Shown one piece after another: positions 1 to 8,010 of a DNA stretch of 64,000 nucleotides (the first letter of the stretch is position 1; every line of letters begins with the position of its first letter). Position numbers and translations under genes: made by a program. The notes beneath the pieces were generated by a model. The model saw nothing but the letters and a program-made list of their open reading frames with translations. It had not been told where the DNA came from and made no database searches. Origin of the DNA: Prochlorococcus sp. AG-402-K10 (GTDB lineage: Bacteria > Cyanobacteriota > Cyanobacteriia > PCC-6307 > Cyanobiaceae); NCBI GenBank assembly GCA_003216835.1, contig QCIF01000002.1, positions 62,001-126,000 on the forward strand, in the 5' to 3' direction.

Positions 1-137
1 AGATTAAAGAGAGCTCAAGAAAAATGTTTTTATCAGGAGAATGGGATGCAACTTCAACTCTACTTGAGAATGAGAATCTAATTGAAAATAAATTTAATGA
101 TTTACCCTATTTGAAGTTTAATTCTAATTACTTTTAA
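1..137 (+). CDS. leuD: 3' end of a gene, probably 3-isopropylmalate dehydratase small subunit (partial)
   Basis: An open frame enters from the left edge (codons in phase with base 3) and stops with TAA at 135-137, leaving about 44 residues. The tail contains LSGEWDATSTLLEN and a final LPYLKF-like stretch. This resembles the C-terminus of LeuD-type isopropylmalate isomerase small subunits, which carry a short helix with a Leu-x-G-x-x-D pattern followed by a Leu-Pro-Tyr tail. LeuD with LeuC isomerises 2- to 3-isopropylmalate in leucine biosynthesis. Only the tail is visible, so the assignment is tentative. The stop abuts the convergent gene that ends at 138. Confidence 0.5.
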   Translation, partial: IKESSRKMFLSGEWDATSTLLENENLIENKFNDLPYLKFNSNYF

Positions 138-2141
138 CTATTTAAATCCAAATAAACTAAATGTAATTCCCCCTGATTGATTATGCGGTTGATAAAAGAT
201 TCCAAATTCATACGATCTTTTTTTCCAATTTAATGAGATTTTAGAATTTATAAATTCACCATAATTCGCCGAATCATTAGTTAAATTTAATGTCCCATTA
301 CTTTTCAAAACAACTGGTCCAAATAACTGCTGATCAAAAGCAATATTTAAGGTAAATTGGTCATAATTTTGGTCAAATTTAAAAACACTGTCTCCACTTC
401 TAAATTTATAAAAAGGCACAATACTAATGCGAGTATAATCAAAAGTTTTATTTTTAAAATTACCCAAGATTAGTTCTGGACCTAAACCTAAACCTAAATA
501 TTCCTGATGACCTCCATCTTCATAGAAAGAATATTCAGCTTCTAATTTTGTCTTAAGATTCAATCCTTTGGTTATTGGTTTAGGAAGATATTTATATGAA
601 GTGTCAATAGATTTATTTTTAGGTTCTTCAACACTAAGTGGAAACTGCTGATCAAGCGAATAAAACAAGTTGCCTTTCAGTTGAGTTGCCAAATTTTTAG
701 TATTTAAAGCCTCTGCAGTTAAATTTGCTAATCCTACCGATAAAAATTCGGTCTTTTTATGCCCATTAACTACAACTATATTTTCTTTTTCTAATTTCGA
801 ACCAAACCCTCTATAAATTTCTGCTTCACCCAATGAACCATTCCATACCCTATCTCTATAAATGCCAAAAAATCTTTTAGTCCATTTAGAATTTAAAAAA
901 TTAATTTCTTTAGTCAAAGAACTTTTTAATCTAAATGCATCAGAAAATTTATTCATATCAAAAGAATTAATATTCTTTTCTATTTCTAAATCCCATTTAT
1001 TAATTGGACCTTTTATGAGGGATTTCAGAGCAAAATAATCTTGAAAACTTGTATTTCTTTTAACCTTCTCTGAAGTTATTGAATCATCTTTCTTGACAAA
1101 ACTTTTTGTATAACCTTTTAATGAGCGCTGAATTAATACTTGTGGCTCTAAATCAATTACAAAATCATCAAAAATATCTATAGAATTTAATTTTCTTCCA
1201 AGAAAATATCCATCCTTTTCTAAATTGTCATATCCTAAGGTCCATCTATTATCAAAATCTAACTTATTTAAGGTTCTTTCTCCTAACACAAAAGGGATTG
1301 AAACTTTTTCATCTAAAATTAGATAATTTAATGATGACTTAAATCTGATTTGTTCTCCAGTAGGTATAGCTTCTAATGCATTCATTACTATCTGAACTTG
1401 TTTTAATTCAAGTAAATCATTACTAAATACTGCTTTTTTACTTATCCATTTTGTTCCATCTATAGTAATTTTATCTGTGGAAAACATCCAATTTTCAACC
1501 TTTCCAGGGGTATTCAATACTTCACTTTTCTTCAAATCCAGTAAATTTTCTAACTTATTAATATCTGCAAGACTGAAATTAGAGTATATATCATCGAAAA
1601 ATGTATTAGTATTTATGGACCCTTTGACATCTAATAAATAACCTTTTTCACTGATAAAACTGTACTCTAATTCAGAAAGTTTAAAGATTTGATTTCCTAA
1701 TGTTAAAAATATGTTTCCTTTTGCACTGATTTTTTTATTTAATTTATCGTAAATCAAGCTATCAGCTTTAAGATATTTACCTTTATAGGAAACAGAAACG
1801 TTACCTTCAGCAGACAATATATTATTGATTTCAGATTGTATATCAGATTGAATAATTAGCTCTTCTTTCTTTTCTGCAAAACTAACTAAAAGCGGGAGAA
1901 AGTAATTTTCGACATCTAAATCTTGTTTTATATATTCCCTAAAATTTATTTGTTTTTGAGTAATAAATTCATCATAAGGAGTTGATTTAAGATCATTAAA
2001 ATTCCTATAACCAACAAACTGATTAATTAAGTGATTTTTACTATAATTATTTTTATTAAAATCAGAAGTTTTCCCTAGAGGGATAAAGTTGATTAACAAA
2101 AAAATGGGTAATATGACTTTTTGAGAAATTCCTGAAATCAA
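138..2141 (-). CDS. DUF3769 / LptD(OstA)-like outer-membrane protein
   Basis: 667 residues. A hydrophobic N-terminal stretch (about residues 8-22) looks like a signal peptide. Residues about 100-175 are an OstA-like repeat region (NVSVSYKGKYLKADSLIYD, then ISAKGNIFLT), as in the periplasmic domain of LptD. The remainder alternates polar and aromatic residues and ends in Phe (FSLFGFK), typical of an outer-membrane beta-barrel. Cyanobacterial DUF3769 proteins are thought to take the LptD role in delivering lipopolysaccharide to the outer membrane. That role is inferred from the family. The only in-frame start near the N-terminus is TTG at 2141; no ATG occurs before residue 200. It lies 18 bp downstream of psbI on the same strand and may be co-transcribed with it. 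Confidence 0.75.
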   Translation of the reverse strand: MISGISQKVILPIFLLINFIPLGKTSDFNKNNYSKNHLINQFVGYRNFNDLKSTPYDEFITQKQINFREYIKQDLDVENYFLPLLVSFAEKKEELIIQSDIQSEINNILSAEGNVSVSYKGKYLKADSLIYDKLNKKISAKGNIFLTLGNQIFKLSELEYSFISEKGYLLDVKGSINTNTFFDDIYSNFSLADINKLENLLDLKKSEVLNTPGKVENWMFSTDKITIDGTKWISKKAVFSNDLLELKQVQIVMNALEAIPTGEQIRFKSSLNYLILDEKVSIPFVLGERTLNKLDFDNRWTLGYDNLEKDGYFLGRKLNSIDIFDDFVIDLEPQVLIQRSLKGYTKSFVKKDDSITSEKVKRNTSFQDYFALKSLIKGPINKWDLEIEKNINSFDMNKFSDAFRLKSSLTKEINFLNSKWTKRFFGIYRDRVWNGSLGEAEIYRGFGSKLEKENIVVVNGHKKTEFLSVGLANLTAEALNTKNLATQLKGNLFYSLDQQFPLSVEEPKNKSIDTSYKYLPKPITKGLNLKTKLEAEYSFYEDGGHQEYLGLGLGPELILGNFKNKTFDYTRISIVPFYKFRSGDSVFKFDQNYDQFTLNIAFDQQLFGPVVLKSNGTLNLTNDSANYGEFINSKISLNWKKRSYEFGIFYQPHNQSGGITFSLFGFK

Positions 2142-2159
2142 TTTAATTAAACTAAAAAA

Positions 2160-2288
2160 TTAATCTTGAGGACTCTCCAAATCTTTTCTATTAGGTGTTC
2201 TAGTTGGATCACTTGCTAAAAAGCCGAATAGAAAGATTCCTATAAAGAAAAAGACGATAGTGTAAACAGAAATTTTAAGGGCAAGCAT
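2160..2288 (-). CDS. psbI: Photosystem II reaction centre protein I
   Basis: A 42-codon reading frame beginning [15 protein letters not shown] and containing [16 protein letters not shown]. This matches PsbI, a single-span thylakoid protein (usually 36-42 residues) whose stromal tail carries the conserved SDPTR-x-P-x-RKD signature. PsbI sits beside D1 and CP43 and stabilises photosystem II monomers and dimers. One transmembrane helix spans about residues 4-24. It is co-oriented with psbN upstream and with the LptD-like gene downstream. The ATG start is well supported by the full-length match. Confidence 0.93.
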   Translation of the reverse strand: MLALKISVYTIVFFFIGIFLFGFLASDPTRTPNRKDLESPQD

Positions 2289-2400
2289 GGAAATTACGAG
2301 TGCTGACAGATTTATATCTTAATAAAGATATATTTAATTTATGTGAAAAGGTTTACTTTTTGTATTTTTGGTAAATTTTGAAATACTTTATATTAAACAA

Positions 2401-2553
2401 TTAATCATCATGGTCATCCCAAGGATCTGTAAGTTTTGCAGCCTTGGGTCCAAAAGCAGTCCAAAGGCCAAAACCTGTTAAAGCTAAAAGAATTACCAGA
2501 ACTGTTACCGCCATAGAAAGAGCCGGATCTGGAGCTGATGATAAAGTTTGCAT
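2401..2553 (-). CDS. psbN: PsbN, photosystem II assembly protein
   Basis: A 50-codon frame reading MQTLSSAPDPALSMAVTVLV and ending GPKAAKLTDPWDDHDD. The DPWDDH-type C-terminus and single N-terminal transmembrane helix are diagnostic of PsbN. PsbN is not a stable photosystem II subunit; in chloroplasts it is needed for assembly and repair of the reaction-centre complex. The gene is divergent from psbH across an 80-bp gap, the usual cyanobacterial and plastid arrangement of psbN opposite psbH. Confidence 0.95.
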   Translation of the reverse strand: MQTLSSAPDPALSMAVTVLVILLALTGFGLWTAFGPKAAKLTDPWDDHDD

Positions 2554-2581
2554 CAATTTTGCTAAGTTTGTAAACAATTTA

Positions 2582-2599
2582 TGTATAAGTTCTTATACA
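2582..2599. promoter_or_regulatory. Perfect palindrome between psbN and psbH
   Basis: TGTATAAG-TT-CTTATACA: two 8-bp arms with a 2-bp centre, about 35 bp upstream of the psbH ATG and 28 bp from the psbN ATG. The right arm overlaps a plausible -10 element (TTATACAAT) for psbH. It could be an operator or a promoter core. No known regulator is assigned. Confidence 0.45.
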
Positions 2600-2633
2600 A
2601 TAGCGAAATAATATTCGATTTAGTGAATTCATC

Positions 2634-2825
2634 ATGGGTCAAAAAACTCCTTTAGGAAGTCTTTTAAAAGCAATTGGAAATTCAGGTCAAGGGAAAGTTG
2701 TTCCTGGATGGGGAGCTGCTCCTGTTATGACTATTATTGGTGTACTTCTTTTAGTTTTCCTTGTAATTATGCTCCAAATTTATAATCAATCTGTACTATT
2801 GCAGGGATTCTCTGTAGATTGGTAA
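2634..2825 (+). CDS. psbH: Photosystem II protein H
   Basis: 63 residues, close to the usual cyanobacterial length of 64-66. It starts [21 protein letters not shown], has the conserved stromal VVPGWGAAP motif before one transmembrane helix (about residues 29-50), and ends in a short lumenal tail. PsbH binds near the QB site and CP47 and supports electron transfer and D1 turnover. It lacks the N-terminal phosphorylatable extension of plant PsbH. ATG start. It is divergent from psbN, with pth about 150 bp downstream. Confidence 0.96.
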   Translation: MGQKTPLGSLLKAIGNSGQGKVVPGWGAAPVMTIIGVLLLVFLVIMLQIYNQSVLLQGFSVDW

Positions 2826-2979
2826 CGGTAATTAGCCTTCTATAACTTAAATAATTATTAGTAATTTTAAATTTACTAGTAAATTTTTATTTGCTTATAT
2901 TTTTTATACTCAATATAAATTGAAGTATTCATAATCTTCTTATTTTATAATTCTCAATAATATTGAAGTTTAAAATTTC

Positions 2980-3582
2980 ATGCATGAAAAATACATAATT
3001 GGTTTAGGTAATCCGGGTAAAGAATATGTAAATAGCAGACATAATATTGGGTTTTTATTACTTAAAAATCTTTCAAACAAATATGACTCAAATTTTACAT
3101 TAAAAAATAAGCTTAAAAGTTGGTGCTCAGAATTCAAGATCAATCATTTTACTTACAGATTATTTTTACCTAACACCTATATGAATCACAGCGGTGATGC
3201 TGTAAGAGCAATAGTTGACTGGTATAAAATTGATCTAGATCAGCTTTATATCGTAGTTGATGATATAGATCTACCTCTTGGGAAGATCAGATATAGAAAA
3301 AAAGGTGGTTCAGGAGGTCACAATGGACTTAAAAGTATAATTGAGAAATTGCAAACTGAAAATTTTAATAGAATTAGAGTTGGGATAGGCTCTCCTCCAT
3401 CAATTAAAAAAACTAATAATTTCAATACTATTTCCCATGTATTAGGTAATATTTCTTCAGAAGAAAAATTAATTTTGGATAAAGTTTATCAGCAAGTAAT
3501 CGAATCACTGGAGCAACTAAATACTAAAAAAGAAGATTATATTATTAGTAAATTAAATTCGTTCAATCAAGAAGTGATTTAA
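2980..3582 (+). CDS. pth: Peptidyl-tRNA hydrolase
   Basis: 200 residues, the normal size for bacterial Pth. Conserved elements are GLGNPGKEY (Asn11), the catalytic His in SRHNIGF (His21), NTYMNHSGD (Asn65/Asn69), the Asp of VVDDIDLPLG (Asp94/95), and GGSGGHNGLKS. The enzyme cleaves the ester bond of peptidyl-tRNAs released by stalled ribosomes, recycling tRNA. The gene is followed after 3 bp by the DUF3146 gene, so the two are probably co-transcribed. Confidence 0.95.
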   Translation: MHEKYIIGLGNPGKEYVNSRHNIGFLLLKNLSNKYDSNFTLKNKLKSWCSEFKINHFTYRLFLPNTYMNHSGDAVRAIVDWYKIDLDQLYIVVDDIDLPLGKIRYRKKGGSGGHNGLKSIIEKLQTENFNRIRVGIGSPPSIKKTNNFNTISHVLGNISSEEKLILDKVYQQVIESLEQLNTKKEDYIISKLNSFNQEVI

Positions 3583-3585
3583 TAA

Positions 3586-3843
3586 ATGAGACCAAAACCA
3601 GAAACAACGGCTCATGTAAGTGTAAAAGAATATTCTTTCTCCAAAAAACAAGTCAAAGGAATTGTTGAAGCAAGTGAGTTTAAATGGCAGTTTACGTGGG
3701 CATTTGGTAAGGGAGTTTTATATGTCCAACCTCCTCTAGGAAGAGCATTAATTGAAGATTCTTTATTAAGGTTTCTTGTAAAGAAAGATTATGAATTAGA
3801 AGCAGGTAATGAATATCAATTTACTATTTCAGCCAAGTTTTAA
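3586..3843 (+). CDS. DUF3146 family protein
   Basis: 85 residues, a small single-domain protein conserved in cyanobacteria. It has an MRPKPETTAHV start, a central EFKWQFTWAFGKGVLYVQP stretch, the LGRALIEDSL motif, and ends FTISAKF. There is no signal peptide or membrane span, and composition suggests a mostly beta cytosolic fold. Function is unknown. It starts 3 bp after the pth stop. Its last 20 bases overlap the 3' end of the convergent YqgF-like gene. Confidence 0.85.
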   Translation: MRPKPETTAHVSVKEYSFSKKQVKGIVEASEFKWQFTWAFGKGVLYVQPPLGRALIEDSLLRFLVKKDYELEAGNEYQFTISAKF

Positions 3844-4261
3844 TATCTAGATTTTTATCCAAGGTGAATTTATCATGGCAATAATCTTCTAAAATTATTA
3901 AGGCCGCAATAGCATCTAGGTTTTTATTGATTATAAAGAACTCTCTAGGGATTAATTTTTTAAACCCCCTAATTGGAAAAAGTTCAAAATATCTTGCTTT
4001 TGCCCTATAAGTTGTATTTTTCTCTTCGCAAATAATTAAATCTTGTTTTATAAATTCAAGTTTTTCTATATTCTCTTTACTACTTGTACCATTGCCAATA
4101 ATAACATTTGATATATCTTCAGCAGTTTTTAAATTCTTAACATGTTCGTGCAACAATTCACTTCTAATAATGATTGCTTTAGAAACTTTTTTTTCTTTTA
4201 TATCAACTAATACCAAGCCGCATTTAAATCTACCAGGATCAATTGATATTAATTTAGACAT
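3824..4261 (-). CDS. RuvC/YqgF-like RNase H-fold protein
   Basis: 145 residues. It begins with a SIDPG motif (Asp8), contains GNGTSS, then an acidic CEEKNTTYRAKARY segment (Glu79/80) and LDAIAALIILED (Asp116, Glu125). This spacing of acidic residues fits the YqgF/RuvC branch of the RNase H fold, so the nuclease acids appear intact. Family members process pre-16S rRNA or resolve branched DNA; which applies here cannot be told from sequence. It directly follows the DUF3084 gene (start codon 3 bases from that gene's stop region), so the two look like an operon. Confidence 0.75.
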   Translation of the reverse strand: MSKLISIDPGRFKCGLVLVDIKEKKVSKAIIIRSELLHEHVKNLKTAEDISNVIIGNGTSSKENIEKLEFIKQDLIICEEKNTTYRAKARYFELFPIRGFKKLIPREFFIINKNLDAIAALIILEDYCHDKFTLDKNLDIKTWLK

Positions 4262-5227
4262 TTAAGGTTCTAATTTTTTAATATTCAATTCAACTATTAT
4301 TGGTTCTGCAATTTTACTATCTCTCAAAGATACCACCTCTAATTGAAATTTAAGCTTTTGATTACTCTTTAGTGAATCGCTAAGTTGTTTCATAAAATCT
4401 CCTCTTGTAGTGATTTCATTAACAATGGATCCCTTTAACTTGCTTATATTTCTCGTCTGACTAATTAGAGTATTGATTTTAGAATTAATAACTTTGTAGT
4501 TTAGATTACTTTTCTCCCAAAAAGCGGTTGTAATAACTTCTCCTTTTCTAAATATTAATTTATTTTCCAATAACTGCGGAGCTACAAAAACATAATTCTC
4601 ACCCTTCAAAACATTTGTTACTGATTTTATTACTAAGATCCAATTACCTCCTTTTCCTATAACGGTTTCAATTGCAGAAATGTCACTAGGTTTCCACAAA
4701 AGAATATTAGCTATTTTTTTTTTGCTAGGAATCACAATTTTCTGGACATATTTATCAGCAGTATCATAAATCTTTGCTAAATCTGATTTCCTATTTAGAT
4801 TAGAGTTGATTTCTGCAATAAATAAAGTTTGACCTCTTTTAATAACAACATTCCCTCTTCTAAATTCATTAATATTATTTTTTAGTTGATTTAATTCCTT
4901 TTCCTTTTGAAGGATTTTATCTTCAAGCTTTTCTCTCTCTTCCTGCAAGGGTAGTAGAGCCTTTTTACTTTCATCTAACGTTTTCTGCAAAACAGGAATA
5001 TCGACAGAAAGTCTTTGTCTGATATCTTCACTCAACAAACTCAGCAATCCTATAGACATCGAACTAATAAACCCACCAGTTAAAACAGTTATTATTGTTG
5101 CTGTTTTCTTTGGCCTTAATTTTAAGATACTAAACCTTGATTTACCTATTTTTGTTCCTAGCAAATCTCCAAAAGGCGCAATTAATCCCCCAAGCAATAT
5201 TAAGAGAATAATTAAAATCCAAGCCAC
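4262..5227 (-). CDS. DUF3084 membrane-anchored coiled-coil protein
   Basis: 321 residues. Two N-terminal hydrophobic spans (about 1-20 and 44-65) are separated by the short basic loop LGTKIGKSRFSILKLRPKKT. Next come a coiled coil of about 50 residues (LDESKKALLPLQEEREKLEDK and on), a beta-rich central region with RRGNVVIKRGQ, and a C-terminal domain. This is the DUF3084 architecture found throughout cyanobacteria. The function is unestablished; the shape suggests a membrane-tethered scaffold. It is transcribed toward the YqgF-like gene and lies 40 bp downstream of ntcA. Confidence 0.8.
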   Translation of the reverse strand: MAWILIILLILLGGLIAPFGDLLGTKIGKSRFSILKLRPKKTATIITVLTGGFISSMSIGLLSLLSEDIRQRLSVDIPVLQKTLDESKKALLPLQEEREKLEDKILQKEKELNQLKNNINEFRRGNVVIKRGQTLFIAEINSNLNRKSDLAKIYDTADKYVQKIVIPSKKKIANILLWKPSDISAIETVIGKGGNWILVIKSVTNVLKGENYVFVAPQLLENKLIFRKGEVITTAFWEKSNLNYKVINSKINTLISQTRNISKLKGSIVNEITTRGDFMKQLSDSLKSNQKLKFQLEVVSLRDSKIAEPIIVELNIKKLEP

Positions 5228-5267
5228 AATATTTTTATATATTTAATACATCATAAATAATAATGAA

Positions 5268-5999
5268 TCAATTAAATCTTTTTGCAAGTGCTATTGGATC
5301 GAAAACTGTAATCTTTTTTTTATCAATCGTTAGCAATCCAGAATCTTTTAAATCTCCTAATAATCTTGTGATCGTTACTCTAGTTGAACCAATAGCTTCA
5401 GCGATAGCTTGATGTGAAAGCCTTAAATCTATTGTTATACCTTTTTCACTTGCCACTCCAAAATCCCTACAGAGAACCATTAAAAAACTTACTAAACGCG
5501 AAGACATATCTCTATGAGTAAGAGTTTCTATCATTGTTTCTGTTTGAAGAATCCGGCTTGAAAGACCCTGCAATAGTAATAGCCCTACGGATGCATCTGC
5601 TTCAATTGCTCTTAAAACAGAATTTGCTGGGGCTGTGATTATTTCAACTCTTGTGAAAGCTATAGAATGATAAAAACGATCAGATCTATGACCTGTTAGA
5701 AGAGATAACACACCAAATAGACTATTCTCTCTTAACATTGCAACAGTTATTTCTTCTCCAGATTCATAAACTCTTGATAACCTTACTGCCCCTCTTCTTA
5801 TAAGGTAAACCCTTTCTGCAGGATCACCAGGAAAAAATATTGTTTTAGATCTTTCAACCATTTCTGAGCTTGCTCCATCCAACCCTTTAATTACTTCCAT
5901 TAAAGTTTTATTAATTGGGAAACGTTCTCCAATAGAGTTAATTTTTTTTCCTGGCTGTTGCGAACTTAATCGACTGAATCCTTGGGAAGCTGGTATCAT
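5268..5999 (-). CDS. ntcA: NtcA, global nitrogen regulator (CRP family)
   Basis: 243 residues. An N-terminal cyclic-nucleotide-like beta-roll (about 45-140, with [20 protein letters not shown]) is followed by a dimerisation helix and a C-terminal helix-turn-helix whose recognition region reads [25 protein letters not shown]. This matches NtcA, which binds 2-oxoglutarate and PipX and activates ammonium-repressed genes at GTA-N8-TAC sites. The first ~20 residues are longer than in many freshwater NtcAs (about 222 residues), as is usual in Prochlorococcus. It is divergent from the BtuR-like gene over a 200-bp gap that holds an NtcA-like half-matching site and a long inverted repeat. Confidence 0.95.
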   Translation of the reverse strand: MIPASQGFSRLSSQQPGKKINSIGERFPINKTLMEVIKGLDGASSEMVERSKTIFFPGDPAERVYLIRRGAVRLSRVYESGEEITVAMLRENSLFGVLSLLTGHRSDRFYHSIAFTRVEIITAPANSVLRAIEADASVGLLLLQGLSSRILQTETMIETLTHRDMSSRLVSFLMVLCRDFGVASEKGITIDLRLSHQAIAEAIGSTRVTITRLLGDLKDSGLLTIDKKKITVFDPIALAKRFN

Positions 6000-6047
6000 A
6001 AGTATCTTTAATATTAGAAAATTTAAGAAGACAGCTGGAAATATCTT

Positions 6048-6102
6048 GTATCAACAGTAACAATTTTTAATTTTTATTTGTTTCTCACTAAGAAATTGTT
6101 AC
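6048..6102. promoter_or_regulatory. ntcA upstream region: NtcA-like box and 11-bp inverted repeat
   Basis: GTA-N8-AAC occurs at 6048-6061; on the ntcA (minus) strand it reads GTT-N8-TAC, one base off the NtcA consensus, consistent with autoregulation. Overlapping it, AGTAACAATTT (6056-6066) is perfectly repeated in inverted orientation as AAATTGTTACT (6093-6103), 26 bp apart. Both motifs lie between the divergent ntcA and btuR-like starts. Confidence 0.45.
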
Positions 6103-6201
6103 TTAGCGTTTAATCGCAAAAAGCTTTTTTAAGTAAAATTACACTATATGCAGTGTCATTAAATCCAAATTATACTGAATGTAGAAAAGAAATCCAAAAT
6201 A

Positions 6202-6774
6202 ATGGTCCTTAGTTCGTCTAATAATTATTCAAAAAGCAATCTTAATTTAGTAGAAAACAATAAAGTTATAGTAAAAGAAATAATCCATAATGGACAAGTT
6301 CAGATATATCAGTCCCCTTATAGAGGCAGTTATTCATCAGTTATTAGGGACTCCTTTAGAAATGCTGCTCTAGGAAGAAAAGTACTGTTAGTGCAATTAA
6401 TGAAAGGAGGCGTGAGACAAGGCATTTCGAATGCATTAAAACTTTGTGGTAATTTAACTTGGGTAAGATCATCAAATTCCTTTGACCAATATAATTCTGA
6501 AGAAATTGTTAATAATAAGAACTTAAGGCAATCTATTCATGATGCAACTAATGAATTATGGAATTTTTGCAAAAAAGAGTTACTATCTGGTACAAATGAT
6601 CAAATAATCCTTGATGAAATCTTTCTTGCAGTTGAAATGAAAATTATCGATAAAGATGATTTAATTTCAACACTTGAAAACCGATGTATATCAGGAGATG
6701 TAATCCTTACTGGTACATCCATACCTAACGATTTATTATTAATGGCTAACCAAATCACGGAACTGCGTTCATAA
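6202..6774 (+). CDS. BtuR/CobO-like protein with degenerate P-loop
   Basis: 190 residues that align along their length with cob(I)yrinic acid a,c-diamide adenosyltransferases. GQVQIYQSPYRGSY corresponds to the first strand and P-loop, KVLLVQLMKGG to the second strand, IILDEIFLAVEMKIID to the Walker B/LDE region, and VILTGTSIPNDLLLMANQITEL to the C-terminal strand-helix. The nucleotide-binding GNGKGKTT motif is replaced by SPYRGSYSS (about 38-46), so classical ATP binding is unlikely. It may be a paralogue with a new role rather than a working adenosyltransferase. It is the first gene of a tight cluster with dcd and thyX (5-bp and 1-bp gaps) and is divergent from ntcA. Confidence 0.7.
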   Translation: MVLSSSNNYSKSNLNLVENNKVIVKEIIHNGQVQIYQSPYRGSYSSVIRDSFRNAALGRKVLLVQLMKGGVRQGISNALKLCGNLTWVRSSNSFDQYNSEEIVNNKNLRQSIHDATNELWNFCKKELLSGTNDQIILDEIFLAVEMKIIDKDDLISTLENRCISGDVILTGTSIPNDLLLMANQITELRS

Positions 6775-6779
6775 AAATC

Positions 6780-7373
6780 ATGCTAAAAAATGATCTCTGG
6801 ATAAATCAAAAAGCTACTGAGGGGATGATAAGTCCCTTTCAAGCAAATTTAGTAAGGCATCTTGAGCCTAAAAGCAAACAGAAACCTGTACTAAGTTATG
6901 GATGCTCATCATACGGCTATGATTTAAGACTCTCATCTAAAGAGTTTCTAATATTCAGGCATGTACCTGGTACTGTAATGAATCCAAAAAAGTTTAATCC
7001 TGATAATTTAGAAAAAACTATTCTTCACAAGGATGATGACGGTGATTTTTTTATTCTTCCTGCCCACTCCTATGGTTTGGGTGTAGCTTTAGAAAAGATG
7101 AAAGTTCCCGAAAATATTACTGTAATCTGTATTGGCAAAAGTACTTATGCTCGTCTAGGGATAATAGTTAATACAACTCCAGCAGAAGCAGGCTGGGAGG
7201 GTCACCTAACTCTAGAATTTAGTAATAGTTCAGGAGCTGATTGCAGAATTTACGCCAATGAAGGAATCTGCCAACTACTATTTTTTGAAGGCGATCCTTG
7301 CTCTACAACATATGAAGATAGAAGAGGTAAATATCAAAATCAACCAGAACGTGTAACCTTAGCCAAAATTTAA
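6780..7373 (+). CDS. dcd: dCTP deaminase
   Basis: 197 residues with the dCTP deaminase/dUTPase fold. Visible motifs are SYGCSSYGYDLRLS, the substrate-binding GKSTYARLGI, and NTTPAEAGWEGHLTLEFSN, which holds the catalytic Glu. The enzyme converts dCTP to dUTP, feeding dUMP to thymidylate synthase. The thyX gene begins 1 bp after its stop, a direct metabolic pairing. Length and motifs are normal. Confidence 0.95.
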   Translation: MLKNDLWINQKATEGMISPFQANLVRHLEPKSKQKPVLSYGCSSYGYDLRLSSKEFLIFRHVPGTVMNPKKFNPDNLEKTILHKDDDGDFFILPAHSYGLGVALEKMKVPENITVICIGKSTYARLGIIVNTTPAEAGWEGHLTLEFSNSSGADCRIYANEGICQLLFFEGDPCSTTYEDRRGKYQNQPERVTLAKI

Positions 7374-7374
7374 A

Positions 7375-8007
7375 ATGAGTAATGTTGAACTAATTTCCCT
7401 AACCCCAAATGCAGAAAAAACAATGGCATATATTGCTAGAGTTAGTAATCCAAAGAACCAGAATAACGATGACTATTCAAAATTATTAAGTTATTGCATA
7501 AAGCATGAACATTGGAGTGTTTTTGAGCAGTCATTTATGACCTTGCAAATTGAAACGAACAGAGGAATTGCCGCGCAAATATTAAGACATAGATCCTTCA
7601 CTTTCCAAGAATTTTCTCAAAGATATGCTGATAGTACTCAATTGGGAAATATTCCCCTTCCTGAACTAAGAAGACAAGACTTCAAAAATAGACAAAATTC
7701 TATTCCTGATCTACCTGATGAATTAAAAAAAATATTCAACAAAAAAATTACTGCTCATTTTAAAAATGCATCAGATTTATATGAGGAATTACTTACTGAA
7801 GGGATAGCGAAAGAATGCGCAAGATTTGTACTCCCGCTGGCAACTCCAACAAGAATCTATATGTCTGGATCATGTAGATCATGGATACACTACATTAATT
7901 TAAGATCTGCACATGGTACCCAAGAAGAGCATAAAAATATAGCTCAAAATTGTAAATCTATTTTTAAAAAAAGTTTTCCAATAGTTTCCAAATCTCTAAA
8001 TTGGTAA
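7375..8007 (+). CDS. thyX: FAD-dependent thymidylate synthase ThyX
   Basis: 210 residues. The ThyX signature appears as RHRSFTFQEFSQRYA at residues 71-85, and the C-terminal dUMP-binding region reads RIYMSGSCRSWIHYINLR. ThyX methylates dUMP to dTMP using methylenetetrahydrofolate, with FAD and NADPH as reductant, and replaces ThyA in many marine bacteria. Its dUMP precursor comes from the dcd product encoded immediately upstream. It is the last gene of the btuR-like/dcd/thyX cluster and is convergent with txlA, 3 bp away. Confidence 0.95.
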   Translation: MSNVELISLTPNAEKTMAYIARVSNPKNQNNDDYSKLLSYCIKHEHWSVFEQSFMTLQIETNRGIAAQILRHRSFTFQEFSQRYADSTQLGNIPLPELRRQDFKNRQNSIPDLPDELKKIFNKKITAHFKNASDLYEELLTEGIAKECARFVLPLATPTRIYMSGSCRSWIHYINLRSAHGTQEEHKNIAQNCKSIFKKSFPIVSKSLNW

Positions 8008-8010
8008 CAA

